Origin: Sutcliffiella horikoshii
GTDB taxonomy: Bacteria > Bacillota > Bacilli > Bacillales > Bacillaceae_I
DNA: 64,000 nt
Direction of reading: 5' to 3'
Assembly (NCBI GenBank): GCA_001636495.1
Contig: KV440964.1
Location: forward strand, 2,682,666-2,746,665
The notes beneath the pieces are model-generated. The model saw nothing but the letters and a program-made list of their open reading frames with translations. It did not search any database and was not told the DNA's origin. Below are positions 59,909 through 64,000 of this stretch, in pieces (position 1 is the first letter of the stretch; every line of letters begins with the position of its first letter). Position numbers and translations under genes: made by a program.

Positions 59909-60130
59909 AGAGGCCACTGAAATACTGAAAACGTATTATTTTTATGGTTTCTAGCTGTTGATTGTAGCAAAGGGCGAAGACTCCAGCGGGAGAGTAGCGA
60001 CAATGTTGAGACCCCGCAGGGCATAGCCCGAGGAGGCTCAAGGTCGCCCCGCGGAAAGCGAAGCCATTTGCGGAAATCAACAGCGGTGATTAACTAGTAC
60101 CAAAAGTAAAGTGCTTTTTCAGTGGCCTCT
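59909..60130. other. Stem between tctC and tctB, interrupted by a GC-rich element
   Basis: AGAGGCCACTGAAA (59909-59922) and TTTCAGTGGCCTCT (60117-60130) are perfect 14-bp complements. They sit 31 and 39 nt from the genes. Between them lies the repeat at 59954-60084. Without the element the loop would be about 63 nt. The T tract after the right arm is weak (CTTTAG), so the stem may stabilise or attenuate tctC mRNA rather than end it fully. Confidence 0.55.
59954..60084. repeat. GC-rich extragenic repeat element, copy 1
   Basis: 131 bp bounded by a perfect 10-bp inverted repeat (GCTGTTGATT and AATCAACAGC). Inside are GACTCC, GCGGGAG, AGACCCCGCA, AGGAGGCT and CCGCGGAAAGCGAAGC, all also found in copy 2 in the same order. 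GC content is much higher than in the surroundings. It encodes nothing visible and folds on itself. Confidence 0.85.
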
Positions 60131-60179
60131 CTTTAGAAGAGGGAGCGGCTCCTCTATAGATTGTAGGAGGTTAGAAATC

Positions 60180-60641
60180 ATGATATTAAAACCGATTAAT
60201 CGGAAACTTGGATTGGTCTTAGCCGGCTTTGCAGGATTGTATCTCTTTTTAAGCTACCAGATTCCAAGTTATGCATATGCGTTGGTTGATGCCGACGTGG
60301 TACCTAAGGGACTGGGTTTTTTGCTTTTATTATTGTCCGTTCTCCTATTTTTACAAAAAAAAGAAGAAACAGAACAAGAAAAACAAAAGCGGTCCATACC
60401 TAAAAAAGAACTATATATCCTGTTAGGTGTCGCGGCATTTATTCTGATCTATATCTTCTTACTTGAAATTGTAGGGTTTGTCATCATGACTTCTTTGTTT
60501 GTTTTTACCTGTTCTTCGTTTCTTGGTTACAAAAAATATAAAACAAGTGCACTTGTTGCAATCATATTTTCGTTAATCTTGTATTTTCTGTTCAATTACT
60601 TGCTCCTCATTCATTTACCACCAGGAGTGTTACCATTTTAG
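60180..60641 (+). CDS. tctB: TctB small membrane subunit
   Basis: A 153-residue protein with four predicted helices (about 12-30, 40-60, 80-100 and 110-145) and a charged cytoplasmic loop (QKKEETEQEKQKR). Low conservation is normal for TctB. TAGGAGG lies 10 nt before the ATG at 60180. tctA starts 12 nt after its stop. It is the small partner of the TctA permease in the tripartite tricarboxylate transporter. Confidence 0.85.
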   Translation: MILKPINRKLGLVLAGFAGLYLFLSYQIPSYAYALVDADVVPKGLGFLLLLLSVLLFLQKKEETEQEKQKRSIPKKELYILLGVAAFILIYIFLLEIVGFVIMTSLFVFTCSSFLGYKKYKTSALVAIIFSLILYFLFNYLLLIHLPPGVLPF

Positions 60642-60653
60642 GAGGTGAGTCAG

Positions 60654-62162
60654 ATGGGTTCAATGGAGGGTCTTTTTTCCGGCTTTCAAGTTGCCTTTAG
60701 TATTGAAGGAATTTTATTTGTATTTTTAGGAGTGTTTATTGGAACATTCATTGGGATGATGCCGGGTCTCGGACCTATCAGCGCCATCGCCATCATGATT
60801 CCTGTCACTTACAGCATGGACCCGGCACTTGCATTGGTCATGATGGCAGGAGTTTATTATGGAGCGGTTTTTGGAGGATCTTCATCATCCATACTTCTGA
60901 ATGCACCGGGTATTTCAGGAACAGTCGCGACTGCATTTGATGGATATCCTATGGCACAACAAGGGAAGGCAGGAAAAGCATTGGCCATCGCGGCCATCGC
61001 ATCCTTCACAGGAGGGACGATAAGTGTTATCCTTCTGATGCTCTTTACCCCATTACTTGCTTCTGTTGCAGTCGTGTTTGGACCCGTCGAGTATTTTGCA
61101 TTGATGCTGATGGGATTGACTGCCATATCGAGCTTGTCCGACGGTTCCACTGTAAAAGCGATGATTTCAGCAGTATTGGGGTTTATGGCTGTGACGATCG
61201 GTATAGATGCACAGACAGGAACACAGCGATTTACTTTCGGGAATATCAATCTCTTGGAGGGAATTGACTTTCTTGTCATCGCTCTTGGATTGTTCGCACT
61301 AGCAGAAGTTTGTATGCTGATTTTCAACCGTAAGGACAGCTCAGGCGGAATGAGTGGGAACATCGGCAGTCTGAAGCTTTCCCGAGAAGACGTAAATGAA
61401 ATGAAGGGGCCCGTTGCGAGGCAGTCCTTCCTTGGATTCCTGCTAGGTGTTCTGCCCGGAGCAGGGGCGACCATCGCTTCATTTATTGCTTACGTGACGG
61501 AAAAGAGAATCGCAAAAAATCCAGAAGAGTTCGGGAAAGGTTCTATAAAAGGTCTCGCTGCACCGGAAGCAGCAAACAATGCAGCAACAGGCGGGGCCTT
61601 TGTACCTTTGCTCAGTTTAGGCATCCCTGGGTCAGGTACGACAGCGGTCCTGCTTGGTGCCTTCCTAGTTCTCGGCGTACAACCAGGTCCGCTTCTAGTA
61701 CAGGATAATCCAGAAGTATTCTGGGGCATCATTGCCAGCATGTATATAGGTAATGTCTTCTTACTGGTATTGAACCTGCCGCTAATTCCATATATCGCTA
61801 AAGTCCTTAAAGTTCCAAGACCGTTGCTGATCTCCTTGGTCATCATGTTCAGTCTTATCGGGGTCTATGCGATCAGTTTCAATACATTTGATTTATATAT
61901 TTTACTTTTGTTCGGTGTGGCAGGATTTCTGATGAGGATTTTCTCCTTTCCTGCAGCTCCATTCATTCTGGCTTTCATACTCGGAGGCATGATGGAACAG
62001 GCTATGCGTCAATCGCTGACCATTTCCAATGGTGACTGGCTGGTCTTTGTAAAAAGCCCCATCTCCGCAACCTTAATAGGTATAGCATTATTATCCCTTA
62101 TCATCCCGCTAATCAAAAAGAAGCCAGCATTGGTTCCTGATAAAAAGAATCTGGATCTATAA
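60654..62162 (+). CDS. tctA: TctA large permease subunit
   Basis: A 502-residue permease with about 11-12 helices. Family marks are IGMMPGLGPISAIAIMIP and YYGAVFGGSSSSILLNAPG (TctA first half), and the related second copy GVLPGAGATIASFIAY and AAPEAANNAATGGAFVPLLSLGIPG. It drives carboxylate uptake using the ion gradient with TctB and TctC. AGGAGG lies 8 nt before the ATG at 60654; the earlier GTG overlaps that site. Confidence 0.93.
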   Translation: MGSMEGLFSGFQVAFSIEGILFVFLGVFIGTFIGMMPGLGPISAIAIMIPVTYSMDPALALVMMAGVYYGAVFGGSSSSILLNAPGISGTVATAFDGYPMAQQGKAGKALAIAAIASFTGGTISVILLMLFTPLLASVAVVFGPVEYFALMLMGLTAISSLSDGSTVKAMISAVLGFMAVTIGIDAQTGTQRFTFGNINLLEGIDFLVIALGLFALAEVCMLIFNRKDSSGGMSGNIGSLKLSREDVNEMKGPVARQSFLGFLLGVLPGAGATIASFIAYVTEKRIAKNPEEFGKGSIKGLAAPEAANNAATGGAFVPLLSLGIPGSGTTAVLLGAFLVLGVQPGPLLVQDNPEVFWGIIASMYIGNVFLLVLNLPLIPYIAKVLKVPRPLLISLVIMFSLIGVYAISFNTFDLYILLLFGVAGFLMRIFSFPAAPFILAFILGGMMEQAMRQSLTISNGDWLVFVKSPISATLIGIALLSLIIPLIKKKPALVPDKKNLDL

Positions 62163-62169
62163 AGACCTT

Positions 62170-62291
62170 GTTGATTGGAGTGAAAGGCGCGCAGACTCCT
62201 GCGGGAGGAAGGGACAGGGAAGACCCCGCAACGAAGTGAGGAGGCTTCCGGACCGCCCGCGGAAAGCGAAGCGCCTGGAACGGAAATCAAC
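62170..62291. repeat. GC-rich extragenic repeat element, copy 2
   Basis: 122 bp bounded by GTTGATT and AATCAAC, with an inner GGCGC/GCGCC pair (62186-62190 with 62271-62275). It shares ordered blocks with copy 1 in the same orientation: GACTCC, GCGGGAG, AGACCCCGCA, GAGGAGGCT and CCGCGGAAAGCGAAGC. It lies 8 nt after tctA. Confidence 0.85.
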
Positions 62292-62301
62292 CGCTTTACG
62301 A

Positions 62302-62351
62302 AAACAAAAAAACTGTAGACAGACCCAATTTCCATCGTGTTTGTCTACAGT
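62302..62351 (-). terminator. Terminator of the cyd operon (minus strand)
   Basis: ACTGTAGACA and TGTCTACAGT form a perfect 10-bp stem (62312-62321 with 62342-62351). On the minus strand it is followed by TTTTTTTGTTTTC. Confidence 0.8.
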
Positions 62352-62354
62352 CTG

Positions 62355-62393
62355 AAAGGTTGCCCTACCAATATTGGATAGGGCAACCTTTTT
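62355..62393. terminator. Hairpin between tctA and cydS
   Basis: AAAGGTTGCCCTA pairs perfectly with TAGGGCAACCTTT and is followed by TT on plus. It ends tctA-side transcription and adds to the minus-strand terminator. Confidence 0.8.
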
Positions 62394-62397
62394 CGTT

Positions 62398-62499
62398 CTA
62401 TTTATATTTTTCCTTCCCCTTAGCTCCCCACAAGAACAAGAGAAAGATTCCGGTTACCACAATCAAGGGGGAAGCATACATAATCAAGAAGTTTTCCAT
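62398..62499 (-). CDS. cydS: CydS small subunit of cytochrome bd oxidase
   Basis: A 33-residue single-helix protein (MENFLIMYASPLIVV, then TGIFLLFLWGAKGKEKYK). Length, the N-terminal FLIMYA and the place directly after cydB fit the CydS subunit first described in Geobacillus cytochrome bd (33 residues). AAGGAGG lies 8 nt before the ATG, and the gene begins 11 nt after cydB. CydS fills the site next to heme b595 in that enzyme. Confidence 0.8.
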   Translation of the reverse strand: MENFLIMYASPLIVVTGIFLLFLWGAKGKEKYK

Positions 62500-62510
62500 A
62501 ATAGACCTCC

Positions 62511-63524
62511 TTATTTTTTACCCTGCACGTATTTGTTATCAAATAAGAACAAACGCATCAAGAGATATAATGAAGGAATCAGTAGGCAAAGCCCTGCAAT
62601 AAAGGCGGTGATTAGAGCTATCGCCATCGCCTCATTAGTGAATCCATCATAGATGGTCAGGTACGGGTATAACAGATACGGCATATGAGATGCTCCGTAC
62701 CCGAAAAATGCCGTTGCAAACTGAAGCATAACCAAAATAAATGCTACACCGAGATGTTTCTTTTTCCACATTAAGTATACCGCTCCGAGGAAAAAGAGGA
62801 AGGAAAGGCTGAACATCCAGGAAAGCTCCAGCATTTTATCAAAGTGTACAGGATTATGATCACTTAAAGCGAAGAACACAAGAACACTGGCCAAGATGGT
62901 TGGAAGGCTCCAGTTCAACGCATATTTCCGTAACACCTCGAAAGCTTTTTCATCACGAGCTGTTTTGGCGTAGTATGCCAGGAAATACGCAGAGATATAA
63001 AGGACACTCACTAACGCCAAAATGACAACGGCCCAGGAATAGAAGCTGGTGAATAATGCCGCATAATCAAGCCAAACCGTATCTTCGTATTTGTAGATGA
63101 ATCCCCCTTCTGAAATCGTCAGCACCACAGAAAGGGATGCAGGAATCAACAATCCAGTTGCACCATATAATGCCTGATAAAAGTTGTTCCCTTTTTCACC
63201 GTAATGGTGAAATGCATAATACGATCCACGAATTGCCAAAAGTACGATGGCAATACTTCCAGGTACCAACAGCGTTGTTCCATAATAATAAGCTGTAGAG
63301 GGAAAGAACCCTACAATTCCGATAAAGAAGAAAACGAGAAAGACATTCGTTACCTCCCAGACAGGGGAGAGGTAACGGACAATCACTTTGTTGATAAGGT
63401 GATTCTTCTTGGTGATCGTTGAATAATAGCTAAAAAAGCCTGCTCCAAAATCTATGGAGGCTACGATCAGGTATCCGTATAAAAATGTCCACAATACCGT
63501 GATTCCAATTACTTCATAACTCAT
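62511..63524 (-). CDS. cydB: Cytochrome bd oxidase subunit II
   Basis: A 337-residue membrane protein with about nine helices. The start SYEVIGITVLWTFLYGYLIVASIDFGAGFF matches CydB helix 1 with the FDLGG-like turn. AYYYGTTLLVPG and IRGSYYAFHHYGEKG follow. It builds the membrane scaffold of the menaquinol oxidase of the bd type. AAGGAGG precedes the ATG; 12 nt separate it from cydA. Its closest Bacillus counterpart may be ythB rather than the canonical cydB. Confidence 0.9.
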   Translation of the reverse strand: MSYEVIGITVLWTFLYGYLIVASIDFGAGFFSYYSTITKKNHLINKVIVRYLSPVWEVTNVFLVFFFIGIVGFFPSTAYYYGTTLLVPGSIAIVLLAIRGSYYAFHHYGEKGNNFYQALYGATGLLIPASLSVVLTISEGGFIYKYEDTVWLDYAALFTSFYSWAVVILALVSVLYISAYFLAYYAKTARDEKAFEVLRKYALNWSLPTILASVLVFFALSDHNPVHFDKMLELSWMFSLSFLFFLGAVYLMWKKKHLGVAFILVMLQFATAFFGYGASHMPYLLYPYLTIYDGFTNEAMAIALITAFIAGLCLLIPSLYLLMRLFLFDNKYVQGKK

Positions 63525-63536
63525 CCGTTATCCTCC

Positions 63537-64000
63537 TTACTCCATGCCCCTGTCGCGAAGCTCTTTCTCCACGGGGTTATTTTTAAACATTTTCCTTAAG
63601 ACTGTCGCACAAGTAGTACATAAGACAATATAAAGAAGGACAAACAGGACAATCATCAAATCAACATGTTCCGATGTCGTAGCACCTTCCTCGACCGTCA
63701 TATATCCAACCAGAAGCCATGGTTGCCTTCCTAGTTCTGCAAAGAACCATCCCATCTCAATTGCCAAGAGGGAAAGTGGACCACCGGCTACAATTGCCCA
63801 TAAGAGAGGCTTGTTCCATTCATTCCATTTCCGAACCCTTGCAAACAAGACATATAAGATGGAAACAAATGCAAGGAACATGCCGATTCCCACCATCAAG
63901 TCAAAGAAATAATGGACAATCAGAGGAGGGAGTTCCTCTTCCGGAAACTCTTCCAACCCTATAACCTCAGCGTCTGGAGTCCCGTGTGCCAAAATGCTTA
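63537..64000 (-). CDS. cydA: Cytochrome bd oxidase subunit I, C-terminal part (start beyond window)
   Basis: The frame is open to the right edge. The visible 154 residues hold the conserved GRQPWLLVGYMTVEEGATT block of CydA, an ETL-like helix before it (LAIEMGWFFAELGRQPW), and the last three helices. The heme ligands and the Q loop lie outside. The stop is 12 nt before cydB. It is the first gene of the cydA-cydB-cydS operon. Confidence 0.92.
   Translation of the reverse strand, partial: SILAHGTPDAEVIGLEEFPEEELPPLIVHYFFDLMVGIGMFLAFVSILYVLFARVRKWNEWNKPLLWAIVAGGPLSLLAIEMGWFFAELGRQPWLLVGYMTVEEGATTSEHVDLMIVLFVLLYIVLCTTCATVLRKMFKNNPVEKELRDRGME

Noticed and set aside
59954-60084. Riboswitch or structured RNA controlling tctB
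   Set aside because: A near-identical element occurs after tctA, where it precedes no plus-strand gene, so a repeat element is the simpler reading.
60857-61474. Long minus-strand frame inside tctA
   Set aside because: It mirrors the tctA codon pattern; its translation is low-complexity Pro/Ala/Ser-rich, as expected for a shadow frame.

Overview
The window is low-GC chromosomal DNA of a spore-forming member of the Bacillaceae, but not Bacillus subtilis itself. Supporting signs are strong AGGAGG-type ribosome binding sites, frequent TTG and GTG starts, sigma-A promoters, CcpA (cre) sites, a YjcZ-type 30-residue protein, a citR/citA pair, D-amino acid aminotransferase, CydS-containing cytochrome bd genes and an LPNTA-anchored surface hydrolase. 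I see no tRNA, rRNA, prophage, insertion sequence or CRISPR array. Both ends cut genes: a superfamily 1 helicase on the left and cydA on the right.

Layout. 1-9.7 kb: helicase end, flavin disulfide oxidoreductase, FrnE-like DsbA protein, divergent citA/citR, then a tight fixABCX operon (a predicted electron-bifurcating ETF, quinone oxidoreductase and ferredoxin). 9.8-24.3 kb: small unknown proteins, a DUF899-glyoxalase fusion, exoA, dat, a divergent AraC regulator and cytosolic glycoamylase-like enzyme with a cre site, an M29 aminopeptidase, YjcZ, an old-yellow-enzyme homologue, an M20 hydrolase, a luciferase-like oxidoreductase, a 52-bp tandem repeat, a class B penicillin-binding protein gene broken by one amber codon, a DUF1871 protein and yceI. 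24.5-41.5 kb: a membrane serine protease, a SUV3-like helicase, a protein with two predicted PUA/EVE-type reader domains, an SGNH surface hydrolase, cstA, a Cys-Cys-ending small protein with an ArsA-type ATPase, a patatin, an E. coli-type speD, YrvL, alkaline phosphatase, a DAO-type oxidase, a GIY-YIG protein and a lipoprotein. 41.7-48.5 kb: a MoxR/DUF58/DUF4129/DUF4350 cluster with SpoIIM-like and RDD membrane proteins. 48.5-55.4 kb: a 20-bp tandem repeat, a NERD protein, an MhqO-type dioxygenase, a cupin, a 46-residue protein, a DUF3307/SatD pair and a YeeE/YedE transporter. 55.7-64 kb: a CitS/CitT-type two-component system, a Nudix enzyme, tctC-tctB-tctA, and cydA-cydB-cydS on the minus strand.

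How the parts work together. Several genes deal with carboxylates and the quinone pool: citrate synthase I with CitR, CstA, and a tricarboxylate transporter next to a two-component sensor, with cre sites in front of cstA and tctC. FixABCX and CydABS are both menaquinone-linked. Two separate genes, yceI and the mhqO-like dioxygenase, each have a TTGACA-17-TATAAT promoter followed by an MhqR-like palindrome. This suggests a shared quinone-stress response that includes the isoprenoid-binding YceI.

Most striking non-coding structures: the 52-bp repeat array; the 20-bp CGCYGRA repeat; two GC-rich extragenic elements flanking tctBA, one lying inside a stem-loop between tctC and tctB; and an anti-Shine-Dalgarno hairpin before the YjcZ gene.
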